Below the pieces are notes generated by a model. That model worked only from the letters and a program-made list of their open reading frames with translations. It searched no databases and was not told where the DNA came from. A DNA stretch of 9,021 bases, taken from NCBI GenBank assembly GCA_012513595.1, contig JAAZBY010000271.1, forward strand, positions 1 through 9,021, written 5' to 3'. Of this stretch, positions 1 to 6,787 are shown one piece after another (position 1 is the stretch's first letter; every line of letters begins with the position of its first letter). The DNA comes from Chloroflexota bacterium (lineage in GTDB: Bacteria > Chloroflexota > Anaerolineae > UBA1429). The translations under genes were made by a program, and so were the position numbers.

Positions 1-2226
1 CTCGGCGGCCTCTACAGCGTCGTCAACCCCCTGTTCGAGTCGCCCGATGAACTGACCCACTACCCGTATATCGCCCAACTGGCCAGTGGTGGCGGGCTGC
101 CGGTGCAGCGGCCTGGGCAGATCGAGCTCTGGGCGCAAGAGGGGAGCCAACCGCCGCTGTACTATGCCCTCGGCGCGGGGCTGACCGGCTGGATCGACAC
201 CGGCGACTTGACCGAGGTGCGGATAGAGAACCCGCACGCGCGTGTGGGCGAGCCCGGCGTCGGCGACAATCTCAACGCGGCCCTGCATGGCCCGCGCGAG
301 CGCTTCCCCTGGCGTGGCACGGCGTTGGCCGTGCACCTAGTGCGCCTCTTTTCACTGGTGCTGGGGGCTGGCACCGTGTGGTACACTTATACACTGGCGC
401 GCACCGTGCTGCCCGGGCGTCCGGCCGTGGCCCTGGGGGCCATGGCGCTCAACGCCTTTTTGCCGATGTTCCTGTTCATCAGCGCGTCGGTCAACAATGA
501 CAACCTGGTCACTTTCCTGGCGTCGCTCAGCCTGCTGCTGTGTGTGCGGCTGGCGCGCGATGAGGCCAGCAGTGCTGCTCCGCTGGAGCTGGGCGTGCTG
601 ATCGGCTTGGCCGGCCTCTCCAAGTTGACCGGCCTGGGGCTGCTGGCGCCCGCGCTGGCCGCGCTGCTGATGCGAGAGTTCTCCCGCGTGCGCCGCGCCG
701 TCGCGCAGAGCGCTGATCTGCCCGCTGCGCAATGGCGCGCGGCCTGCGGACGCCTGCTCGGGGCCGGCGCCGCCCTGGGTGTAGGAGCGCTCGCGGTGGC
801 GGGGTGGTGGTACCTGCGCAACTGGCGTCTGTACAACGATCCGCTGGGGACCGCCGCGATAGTGCGCATCATGGGCCGCCGCCAGCGCCTGCCCTCGTGG
901 AGCGAGGCGCTCGGCGAGTTTCGCGGGCTGCGTATGAGCTACTGGGGCATTCTGGGCTGGTTCAACGTGCTGCTGCGCCCGCGCGCGCTCTACACGCTGT
1001 TCGATGGGCTCTCGCTGCTGGGGCTGATCGGCCTGGGGGTGGGGGCGTGGCGCGCTAAGCGGCGCGGAACGGCGCAACACCGGGCAGAGATCGCGCTTCT
1101 CGTGCTCTGGTTGCTGGTGGTGTGTGCTGGCCTGCTGCGCTGGACGCTGACAACGCCGGCCTCGCAGGGACGACTGCTCTTCCCAGCGATCGGCGCGATC
1201 AGCGTGCTGCTCAGCCTGGGGATCGCCAGCCTGGCGCCGCGCTATGAGCGCGCATCCCTGGCGGTTGTGGGCACGACGCTGCTGGTGGTAGCGGCGGCCA
1301 CGCCGTGCGTCACCCTGCGGGCGGCCTATGCGCCGCCTGTGCTGGCATCAGAATCGGCGCTGCCCGCGGGGGTGCAGGCTACCGAGGTGACCTATGGTGA
1401 TGTGGCGCGGTTGGTGGGCTATCGCGTCGAACCGGCTGCTGCTGCTCCGGGCGAGGCGCTGGTCGTCGAGCTCTACTGGCAGGCGCTGCGTCAGACCGAG
1501 ACGAACCTGAGCCTGTTCGTGCATCTGTACGGGCGCGGGTGGCAGGCAGTGGGGCAACGCGACAGCTATCCGGGGGGCGGGCTGTGCCCGACGACGCTGT
1601 GGACGCCGGGGAGCATCGTGCACGACACGTTGCGCGTGCCTGTGAGCGCCGATGCCGACGGCCCCGTGGCGCTGGGCGTCATCGTGGGGCTGTATGATCG
1701 TGCCACGGGCGCGGTGCTGCCGGCCTCCGACGCGGAGGGCCGCGCGGTGGGGGAGGTGCGCATCGCACAGGCGCGACTGGCCGTTGGCGGGCGCATCCAT
1801 CTGCCCACGCATCCGCTCAATGCCCAGCTCGGCGAGCGCGTGCGCCTGATCGGCTACGACCTCGCGCCAGGGCCGTACGCGCCCGGGGAGACGGTGCCGC
1901 TGGTGCTGTACTGGGAGGTCACCCAAGCGCTGGGTGGCGACTATACCGTGCTCGTCCATCTGCTGGACGACAGCGGCGCCATCGTGAGTCAGGGCGATGG
2001 CCCGCCGCTTGGCGGGGAGTATCCTACCTCGTTGTGGGCCCCGGACGAGACGTTGGCCGACGAGCGCAGTCTGCCGCTACTGGACGATCTGGCGGCGGGG
2101 CGCTACCGCGTGGTGGTGGGGCTGTACGAGCCGGACAGTTGGGTGCGCCTGCCGGTGGTAGATGCCCAGGGGGAGGTCGCGGACGATACGGTGGCGCTGG
2201 GGCTGCTGGTGGTAGAGTCGCCGTGA
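1..2226 (+). CDS. GT-C type glycosyltransferase-like membrane protein (GT39/DUF2142-like), 5' end outside window
   Basis: The frame is open from base 1, so the start lies upstream; 741 residues are visible. Near the left edge is a P-D-E-x-x-H motif (visible residues 15-20), the acidic loop expected after the first membrane helix of GT-C enzymes, followed by QPPLYY and later SVNNDN, both typical of GT39/DUF2142-like proteins. Such enzymes move sugars from lipid-phosphate donors on the outer face of the membrane; donor and acceptor cannot be read here. Many hydrophobic helices span about residues 104-450. The C-terminus is soluble and holds two similar beta-rich domains, about residues 470-580 and 615-724, sharing RLxGY, APGE, LYW, VHL, PTxLWxP and VGLY. 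These probably lie outside the cell and may bind carbohydrate (inference). The next feature is the tRNA promoter, 43 bases after the stop. The family call is by motif only; another GT-C family is possible. Confidence 0.8.
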   Translation, partial: LGGLYSVVNPLFESPDELTHYPYIAQLASGGGLPVQRPGQIELWAQEGSQPPLYYALGAGLTGWIDTGDLTEVRIENPHARVGEPGVGDNLNAALHGPRERFPWRGTALAVHLVRLFSLVLGAGTVWYTYTLARTVLPGRPAVALGAMALNAFLPMFLFISASVNNDNLVTFLASLSLLLCVRLARDEASSAAPLELGVLIGLAGLSKLTGLGLLAPALAALLMREFSRVRRAVAQSADLPAAQWRAACGRLLGAGAALGVGALAVAGWWYLRNWRLYNDPLGTAAIVRIMGRRQRLPSWSEALGEFRGLRMSYWGILGWFNVLLRPRALYTLFDGLSLLGLIGLGVGAWRAKRRGTAQHRAEIALLVLWLLVVCAGLLRWTLTTPASQGRLLFPAIGAISVLLSLGIASLAPRYERASLAVVGTTLLVVAAATPCVTLRAAYAPPVLASESALPAGVQATEVTYGDVARLVGYRVEPAAAAPGEALVVELYWQALRQTETNLSLFVHLYGRGWQAVGQRDSYPGGGLCPTTLWTPGSIVHDTLRVPVSADADGPVALGVIVGLYDRATGAVLPASDAEGRAVGEVRIAQARLAVGGRIHLPTHPLNAQLGERVRLIGYDLAPGPYAPGETVPLVLYWEVTQALGGDYTVLVHLLDDSGAIVSQGDGPPLGGEYPTSLWAPDETLADERSLPLLDDLAAGRYRVVVGLYEPDSWVRLPVVDAQGEVADDTVALGLLVVESP

Positions 2227-2269
2227 GAGGGCGCCGGTGCGAGTTCGGAGCGTCGAGGGGCCTCAATAT

Positions 2270-2297
2270 TTGACAGGGCCGTCCGATAGCCTATACT
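2270..2297 (+). promoter_or_regulatory. Sigma-70-type promoter for the tRNA-Ala pair
   Basis: A perfect -35 box TTGACA (2270-2275) and a -10 box TATACT (2292-2297, five of six consensus bases) are separated by 16 bases. The expected transcript start, about 2304, lies just before the first tRNA at 2311. This is the best promoter match in the window, as expected for a stable RNA operon. It may also feed leuS by read-through of the terminator at 2529-2560, because no good promoter is visible between that terminator and leuS. Confidence 0.85.
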
Positions 2298-2310
2298 AAC
2301 TGAGGTCTGA

Positions 2311-2383
2311 GGGGCTGTAGCTCAGTTGGGAGAGCGCGTCAATCGCACTGATGAGGCCAGGGGTTCGAGTCCCCTCAGCTCCA
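2311..2383 (+). tRNA. tRNA-Ala (anticodon CGC)
   Basis: The 73-base sequence folds as a full cloverleaf. The acceptor stem has the G3:U70 wobble that is the main alanine identity element, and the discriminator base is A73. The D-stem is GCUC/GAGC. The anticodon stem CGUCA/UGAUG includes one G-U pair and closes a loop whose anticodon CGC reads GCG. The T-stem is AGGGG/CCCCU with loop UUCGAGU. The 3' CCA is not encoded. It is followed after 27 bases by an almost identical tRNA-Ala gene, and the two are probably processed from one precursor. Confidence 0.97.
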
Positions 2384-2410
2384 TCGACCGGTCATACAAG
2401 TGAAGAGTCA

Positions 2411-2485
<75 letters not shown>

Positions 2486-2502
2486 TAGCACTTTCTGCTA
2501 AT

Positions 2503-2518
2503 CCCTGTCAGAACAGGG
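2503..2518 (+). other. Small hairpin between tRNA-Ala(GGC) and the terminator
   Basis: CCCTGT and ACAGGG form a 6-bp stem with the 4-base loop CAGA. It sits 19 bases after the second tRNA and 10 bases before the terminator stem. It could help 3' processing of the tRNA precursor or compete with alternative folding of the terminator. The last four bases of the stem (AGGG) could also pair with CCCT at 2531-2534, in the 5' arm of the terminator. That makes a mutually exclusive structure possible, but no function can be assigned. Confidence 0.5.
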
Positions 2519-2528
2519 TGGCGAGACA

Positions 2529-2560
2529 AACCCTTCGTTTCGACGGCGAGGGGTTTTTTT
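2529..2560 (+). terminator. Intrinsic terminator after the tRNA-Ala operon, upstream of leuS
   Basis: AACCCTTCG (2529-2537) pairs with CGAGGGGTT (2547-2555) in 9 bp with one G-U wobble, around a 9-base loop. The 3' arm runs into an unbroken run of seven T (2554-2560). The simplest role is to end the tRNA transcript. It also lies in the leuS leader, so read-through could supply leuS. Its position argues that the open frame running upstream of leuS through this site is not the true N-terminus. Confidence 0.88.
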
Positions 2561-2573
2561 GTGTAGGGGAACA

Positions 2574-2651
2574 GGCCGGGGCCCCGTCACCCCGGCCGGT
2601 GCAGGGTGATGTCCATCGCCCAGAGGGACCCCAGCGGGCCGCGGCTGGCCC
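2574..2651 (+). other. Hairpin-rich leader of leuS
   Basis: Three potential stems lie in a row before leuS. GGCCGGGG (2574-2581) pairs with CCCCGGCC (2590-2597) in 8 perfect bp. GGGTGAT (2604-2610) pairs with ATCGCCC (2615-2621) in 7 bp with one G-U and a 4-base loop. GGGCC (2636-2640) pairs with GGCCC (2647-2651). None is followed by a T-run, so they are not terminators. In GC-rich DNA some of this pairing is expected by chance. I recognise no known riboswitch core and no leader peptide rich in leucine codons. Confidence 0.4.
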
Positions 2652-2685
2652 TGTGCCCACCTGGCGGCGGACGAGCAAAGCACTT

Positions 2686-2691
2686 GGGAGG
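2686..2691 (+). promoter_or_regulatory. Ribosome binding site fixing the leuS start
   Basis: GGGAGG lies 6 bases before the ATG at 2698. The reading frame is open back to a GTG at 2518, but that start would make the protein's first 60 residues from the terminator and leader. The resulting residues do not look like LeuRS, whereas the protein from 2698 quickly reaches the expected family N-terminus. Confidence 0.85.
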
Positions 2692-2697
2692 ATCGAC

Positions 2698-5523
2698 ATG
2701 TCAGAGCAGAGCGACAAGCGCGCGCCAGAGTACACACCACACGACATCGAGGAAAAGTGGCGGGAGCGCTGGGCCGCGACCGGCCTGTATGACACGCATG
2801 AGGACGCCAGCCGCCCCAAGCACTACGCCCTGACCATGCTACCCTACACCTCCGGTGACCTGCACATCGGCCACTGGTATGCCATGGCTCCGTCTGACGC
2901 CAGGGCCCGCTATATGCGCATGCGCGGCTACAACGTCTTTTTCCCCGTCGGGTTCGACGCCTTTGGCCTCCCCGCCGAGAACGCCGCCATCAAGAGGGGC
3001 ATCCATCCGCGCAAGTGGACCTTCCAGAACATCGAGCGCATGCGCGGCCAGCTCAAGACCATGGGAGCCATGTGGGCCTGGGACCGTGAGGCGGTCACCT
3101 GCCTGCCCGGGTACTACCGTTGGACCCAGTGGTTCTTCCTCAAGATGTACGAGCGCGGCCTGGCCTACCGGAAACAGTCACCCGTGGACTTTTGCCCGTC
3201 CTGCAACACCACCCTGGCCCGCGAACAGGTCTGGGGAGACGACCGCCACTGCGAGCGCTGTGGCACGCCGGTGCTCAAGAAGGACCTCGAGCAGTGGTTC
3301 TTCCGTACCACGCACTATGCCGAGGAGCTCCTTGAGGGGCTGGATCGCATCGATTGGCCCGAGCGGGTCAAGACCATGCAGCGCAACTGGATCGGGCGCA
3401 GCGTCGGCGCGCGGGTGCGCTTCCATTCGGAGCAGGACGACCCCATTGAGGTCTTTACCACCCGGCCCGACACCCTCTGGGGGGTCACCTTCATGGTGCT
3501 GGCCCCGGAACACCCCCTGGTAGACAAACTGGTGACCGATGCCCACCGCGACGACGTCGCGCAGTATCGCGCCCAGGCCGCCCGCCACAGCGAGATCGAG
3601 CGCCTGTCCACCGAGCGAGAAAAGACGGGCGTCTTTATCGGCGCCTACGCCATCAACCCCGTCAACGGGACGCGCGTGCCGATCTGGATCGCCGACTATG
3701 TCATGATGAGCTACGGCACCGGCGCCATCATGGGCGTGCCCTCTCATGACGAGCGAGACTTTCAGTTCGCCATCGAGTACGGCCTGCCGATCATTCCGGT
3801 GATCGCCCGTCCCGACGGCCTGGCCAAGTCCCTCGTCTTCCCGAACTCGGTACGCGACCTGGCCGCCTTGGCCGCGCAGCTCCGCGAAGCCGGCATCTCC
3901 GTCGAACAGCGGCCGGTGGGCGACCTGGGCGATGGCCTGTTCGTCACCCTGCACGGTGACGAGCAGATCGACAGGCTGATCACCCTGGTACGCGCCGCCC
4001 TGCTGCCGGGCAACTGGAACGAGGTGGTGGGGGCACGCTGGGCCTTCATCTTTGACGACGGCGTGCGCCCGCTGAGCTCGATCGACGCCGACCGCGAGAT
4101 CCTGGCGCGTTGCCAGGCCATCTACGCGCCGGTGCGCCGCTTCCGCACCGTCATGGAGATGCTGCACAGCCAGCCCTTCTACCGCGACGTGCTGCTGCAC
4201 GCCGAGTACGGCGCCATGATCAACTCTGGCGCCTTTACCGGCACGCCCGGCGATGCGGCCAAGGAGACGATCACGTCCTGGCTAACGACCCAGAACAAGG
4301 GCCAGGCAGAGGTGAACTATCGCCTGCGCGACTGGCTCATTAGCCGGCAGCGCTACTGGGGCGTGCCGATCCCGATGGTGTACTGCGATTCCTGCGGCGT
4401 CGTGCCGGTGCCCGAGGCGGACCTGCCCGTCCTCCTGCCCGATGACGCCGAGTTCATGCCCACCGGTGAGTCGCCGCTCAAGTACCATCAGCCCTTCCTG
4501 CACACGACCTGCCCGCAGTGCGGCGGCCCCGCCCGGCGCGAGTCGGACACGATGGACACCTTTGTGTGTTCCTCCTGGTACCAGTACGCCTACGTCAGCC
4601 CGTACTATGACGGCGACACCCCGGTCGATCCCGCCAAGGCCGCCTATTGGCTGCCAGTGGACCAGTACACGGGTGGCATCGAACACGCCACCATGCACCT
4701 GATGTACACGCGCTTCTTTACCAAGTTCATGCACGACATCGGCCTGTCCCCTGCGGACGAGCCGATGCAGCGCCTCTTCACCCAGGGGCTCATCCTCGGC
4801 GAAGACAACGAAAAGATGAGCAAGTCGCAGGGGAACGTCGTCAACCCCGATGACTATGTATCGGCCCTCGGCGCCGACGCGGTGCGGGCCTTCCTGATGT
4901 TCATCGGCCCCTGGGAACTGGGCGGCTCGTGGAGCTCGACGGGGATCGAGGGCGTCTATCGCTTCCTGAACCGCGTGTGGAACATCGCCCTGGATCCGCG
5001 GCCGGCGAGTGGCGTGGCCCCCTCCGAGAAGCAAGTGGCCGAGCTCCGTCGCAATACGCACAAGACCATCCGCCGGGCCACCGAGGAAATGGAGGCCTTC
5101 AAGTTCAACACCATGCTCGCGGCGCTGATGGAGTACAACAACTACCTGATGCGCGCCCGTGAGACGGAGGTCTACGGCAGCCCCGCCTGGACCGAGGCGG
5201 TACAGACGATGATCCTGCTTCTGGCGCCGATCGTGCCGCACATCACCGAGGAGCTGTGGGAGCGCATCGGCGGCGCCTACAGCGTGCACCAGCAGCGCTG
5301 GCCCGAGTGCGACGAGGCGCTGGGGGCGGACGAGATCGTCACCCTGGTCGTCCAGGTCAACAGCCGCGTGCGCGGGCGGGTGGAGGTGCCCGTCGACGTC
5401 GACGAGGAGTCGGCCGTCACCGCGGCGCTGGCGGAGCCCAACGTCCGCCAGCATCTGGAGGGCAAAGAGATCCTCAAGCGCGTCTACGTGCCCGGGAAGC
5501 TGCTCAACATCGTCACCCGGTAA
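2698..5523 (+). CDS. leuS: Leucyl-tRNA synthetase
   Basis: Class I synthetase (941 residues) charging tRNA-Leu in the cytoplasm. HIGH is at residues 56-59 and KMSKS at 706-710, both intact. A zinc knuckle has CPSC (166-169) and CERC (185-188). The CP1 editing domain keeps TTRPDT (254-259, including the conserved editing Thr) and HDERD with Asp354, so hydrolysis of mischarged tRNA should be active. VNYRLRDW begins at 539 and the tRNA-binding C-terminal domain ends in VYVPGKLLNIV. Three features are odd. About 117 extra residues lie at roughly 375-500, between the editing core and the NSG motif, compared with E. coli LeuRS. The leucine-specific domain before KMSKS is absent: only about ten residues link QG to KMSKS. 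A second Cys pair set, CDSC (563-566) and CPQC (605-608), suggests another zinc site. The E. coli comparison is from memory. It is probably single or read-through transcribed, and a strong terminator follows. Confidence 0.98.
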   Translation: MSEQSDKRAPEYTPHDIEEKWRERWAATGLYDTHEDASRPKHYALTMLPYTSGDLHIGHWYAMAPSDARARYMRMRGYNVFFPVGFDAFGLPAENAAIKRGIHPRKWTFQNIERMRGQLKTMGAMWAWDREAVTCLPGYYRWTQWFFLKMYERGLAYRKQSPVDFCPSCNTTLAREQVWGDDRHCERCGTPVLKKDLEQWFFRTTHYAEELLEGLDRIDWPERVKTMQRNWIGRSVGARVRFHSEQDDPIEVFTTRPDTLWGVTFMVLAPEHPLVDKLVTDAHRDDVAQYRAQAARHSEIERLSTEREKTGVFIGAYAINPVNGTRVPIWIADYVMMSYGTGAIMGVPSHDERDFQFAIEYGLPIIPVIARPDGLAKSLVFPNSVRDLAALAAQLREAGISVEQRPVGDLGDGLFVTLHGDEQIDRLITLVRAALLPGNWNEVVGARWAFIFDDGVRPLSSIDADREILARCQAIYAPVRRFRTVMEMLHSQPFYRDVLLHAEYGAMINSGAFTGTPGDAAKETITSWLTTQNKGQAEVNYRLRDWLISRQRYWGVPIPMVYCDSCGVVPVPEADLPVLLPDDAEFMPTGESPLKYHQPFLHTTCPQCGGPARRESDTMDTFVCSSWYQYAYVSPYYDGDTPVDPAKAAYWLPVDQYTGGIEHATMHLMYTRFFTKFMHDIGLSPADEPMQRLFTQGLILGEDNEKMSKSQGNVVNPDDYVSALGADAVRAFLMFIGPWELGGSWSSTGIEGVYRFLNRVWNIALDPRPASGVAPSEKQVAELRRNTHKTIRRATEEMEAFKFNTMLAALMEYNNYLMRARETEVYGSPAWTEAVQTMILLLAPIVPHITEELWERIGGAYSVHQQRWPECDEALGADEIVTLVVQVNSRVRGRVEVPVDVDEESAVTAALAEPNVRQHLEGKEILKRVYVPGKLLNIVTR

Positions 5524-5534
5524 CCGCGTTACGG

Positions 5535-5569
5535 GCGGGCCCGTCGGAGTTCCGACGGGCCCGCTTTTT
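5535..5569 (+). terminator. Strong intrinsic terminator after leuS
   Basis: GCGGGCCCGTCGGA (5535-5548) is followed after two bases by its perfect complement (5551-5564), giving about 13 bp around a 4-base loop, then five T (5565-5569). It begins 12 bases after the leuS stop codon and separates leuS from the lipoprotein unit downstream, which has its own promoter. Confidence 0.95.
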
Positions 5570-5606
5570 CTACTCCACGCAATCCCGCGCCCCCGCCCGG
5601 CAGGTC

Positions 5607-5635
5607 TTGACACCGCCCCGAGCCTTCTCTACGAT
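5607..5635 (+). promoter_or_regulatory. Sigma-70-type promoter for the duplicated-domain lipoprotein
   Basis: A perfect -35 box TTGACA (5607-5612) and a -10 box TACGAT (5630-5635, four of six consensus bases) have the ideal 17-base spacing. The predicted transcript start is near 5642, about 45 bases before the chosen GTG start. It lies between the leuS terminator and the lipoprotein gene, where a new promoter is needed. Confidence 0.7.
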
Positions 5636-5686
5636 GACCATGCGGCGCCAAGCGCGACGATGTCAGCCACAGGGGGCAGGAGCACC

Positions 5687-6352
5687 GTGAACACGCGCAA
5701 CCATCTCACCATCCTCGTCTCTGTCCTGCTGTCGATAGTGTTGGTCTCCACAGGCTGCGGACTGCGCGGCAGCGACGATCCGTCCAAGCTCCACTACACG
5801 TTGCCCACCAGGTTGGTCGTCCGCGCGGGGGAACACCTGCCGGGCACCACCATCCAGTATGTCGGCGAGACGGGGAAGGGCGCCCATGTGCTCATCGACG
5901 GGCAGGAAGCTGTCAAGCGCGTGGGTGACTCGCTCGACTGGCACGGTGAGCCGATGGAGGGCGCCAAGATCTCGTTGGCCCTGCGCATCCTGAGCCACAA
6001 TGCCGACTCGCTACAGCTGGTGGGCACGGCCGAGATTGACGTGTCGGGCGCCCAGCCCCAGGCGATGCCGGCGGTCAAGACGGCGGCCATCACCCACAAC
6101 GGCCTGGTGGCCTACCGGGTCGCCAAGGGAGACGCGGTGCCCGGCTCGACCCTCATCTACGAGGGCACCAGTGAGGAGGGCGCTAGGCTGGCGGGCGTGG
6201 CGGGGTACCCCTTCCGCAAGTCGGGGGACTCGATCTCCTGGGAGGGGATACTGCGCGACGGGCTCTACATCTCGCTGGAGCTGCGCCTCGTCCAGTACGA
6301 CGAGCAGGGCATGAACGTGGCCGGGGTGGTCACGCTCTGGTTCGGGTCCTGA
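5687..6352 (+). CDS. Predicted lipoprotein with two tandem copies of an unrecognised domain
   Basis: 221 residues from GTG 5687, chosen because AGGAG lies 4 bases upstream; the in-frame ATG at 5660 has no such site and would put polar residues before the signal peptide. The N-terminus has a short basic start, a hydrophobic stretch (residues 7-22) and Cys24 after S-T-G, an imperfect lipobox, since position -3 is Ser rather than Leu. The mature part is a gapless duplication: residues 48-119 align to 148-219 at an offset of exactly 100. The shared positions include G48/G148, P52-G53/P152-G153, GDS 80-82/180-182, W85/W185 and ISL 95-97/195-197. About 20 of 72 positions are identical by eye. The alternating hydrophobic pattern suggests small beta domains. 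I do not recognise the family and propose no biochemical role. It has its own promoter and no operon partner. Confidence 0.85.
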   Translation: MNTRNHLTILVSVLLSIVLVSTGCGLRGSDDPSKLHYTLPTRLVVRAGEHLPGTTIQYVGETGKGAHVLIDGQEAVKRVGDSLDWHGEPMEGAKISLALRILSHNADSLQLVGTAEIDVSGAQPQAMPAVKTAAITHNGLVAYRVAKGDAVPGSTLIYEGTSEEGARLAGVAGYPFRKSGDSISWEGILRDGLYISLELRLVQYDEQGMNVAGVVTLWFGS

Positions 6353-6392
6353 CGGCGGCAGGGCCGGGGGATGAGGGCCGCGGGGCCGCTCG

Positions 6393-6415
6393 CGGCGCCC
6401 GCATGGCGGGCGCCG
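6393..6415 (+). other. GC hairpin between the lipoprotein gene and secG
   Basis: A perfect 10-bp inverted repeat surrounds the 3-base loop ATG, 40 bases after the lipoprotein stop. No T-run follows, so it is not a standard intrinsic terminator. It may protect the 3' end of the message or act as a weak terminator. It is upstream of the secG promoter and therefore not in the secG leader. Confidence 0.5.
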
Positions 6416-6443
6416 GCCGGGCTCGCAGTCGTTACCGGCTGCC

Positions 6444-6472
6444 TTGGCTGTTGGCCGTGCCCATGCTATACT
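6444..6472 (+). promoter_or_regulatory. Probable sigma-70-type promoter for secG
   Basis: A -35 box TTGGCT (6444-6449, four of six) and a -10 box TATACT (6467-6472, five of six) are spaced by 17 bases. The predicted start is near 6479, giving a leader of about 60 bases before the secG GTG. The -10 box is the same as that of the tRNA promoter. Confidence 0.65.
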
Positions 6473-6539
6473 ACGCCCATCGTGGGCCCCTCCGCAGAGT
6501 GGCCCTCATGTCTTTGAGCATAACCCGGAGGTTGCCCTC

Positions 6540-6755
6540 GTGTCGGTCTACCTCGACATCATCCAGATACTGATCTCGGCCGCGCTCATCACTCTGACCG
6601 TCCTGCAGCGCAAGGGCGGCGGGCTCGGCTCGCTGAGCGGAGATAGCTCGATCTACCGGACCCGGCGTGGGGTGGAGAAGACCTTGCATAATCTCACCAT
6701 CGTCCTCGCCGTGGTGTTTGGGCTCACCTCGGTGCTCAGCGTCATCCTACGGTAA
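6540..6755 (+). CDS. secG: Protein translocase subunit SecG
   Basis: A 71-residue inner membrane protein of the SecYEG channel, which assists SecA-driven export. It has two hydrophobic helices (about residues 5-22 and 49-70). They are joined by the family's glycine-rich loop LQRKGGGLGSLSG (22-34) and by RRGVEKTLHNLT (42-53). This is the normal length for the family. GTG 6540 is chosen because GGAGG (6527-6531) sits 8 bases upstream and the protein then begins right before the first helix. Starting further upstream in the same frame (6444) would add 32 residues encoded by the promoter region. It has its own promoter and is followed after 32 bases by the solute-binding protein gene, so the two are probably co-transcribed. 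The exported proteins encoded around it depend on this channel. Confidence 0.95.
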   Translation: MSVYLDIIQILISAALITLTVLQRKGGGLGSLSGDSSIYRTRRGVEKTLHNLTIVLAVVFGLTSVLSVILR

Positions 6756-6787
6756 CTCCCTAACCCACAGCCGAAGGGGGCCCCTGC

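Noticed and set aside
2515..2560. A complete T-box riboswitch controlling leuS
   Set aside because: The ACCGCG part of the T-box sequence and the whole specifier Stem I are absent. TGGC would not pair with the A73-CCA end of tRNA-Leu. Kept only as a possible remnant in the findings.
2518..2697. A 60-codon N-terminal extension of LeuRS starting at GTG 2518
   Set aside because: It would translate the tRNA terminator and GC hairpins and has no LeuRS similarity. The ATG at 2698 has a good ribosome binding site.
4282..5613. A 443-codon minus-strand open frame over the 3' half of leuS
   Set aside because: It lies opposite strongly conserved LeuRS sequence and crosses the leuS terminator. The composition is low-information (many G, V, D, H) as expected of a shadow frame.
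5660..5686. ATG at 5660 as the start of the duplicated-domain lipoprotein
   Set aside because: There is no Shine-Dalgarno sequence in front of it, and it puts polar residues before the signal peptide. GTG 5687 is preceded by AGGAG.
6393..6415. The 10-bp GC hairpin as an intrinsic terminator
   Set aside because: It is not followed by a T-rich tract, so it is listed only as a hairpin.
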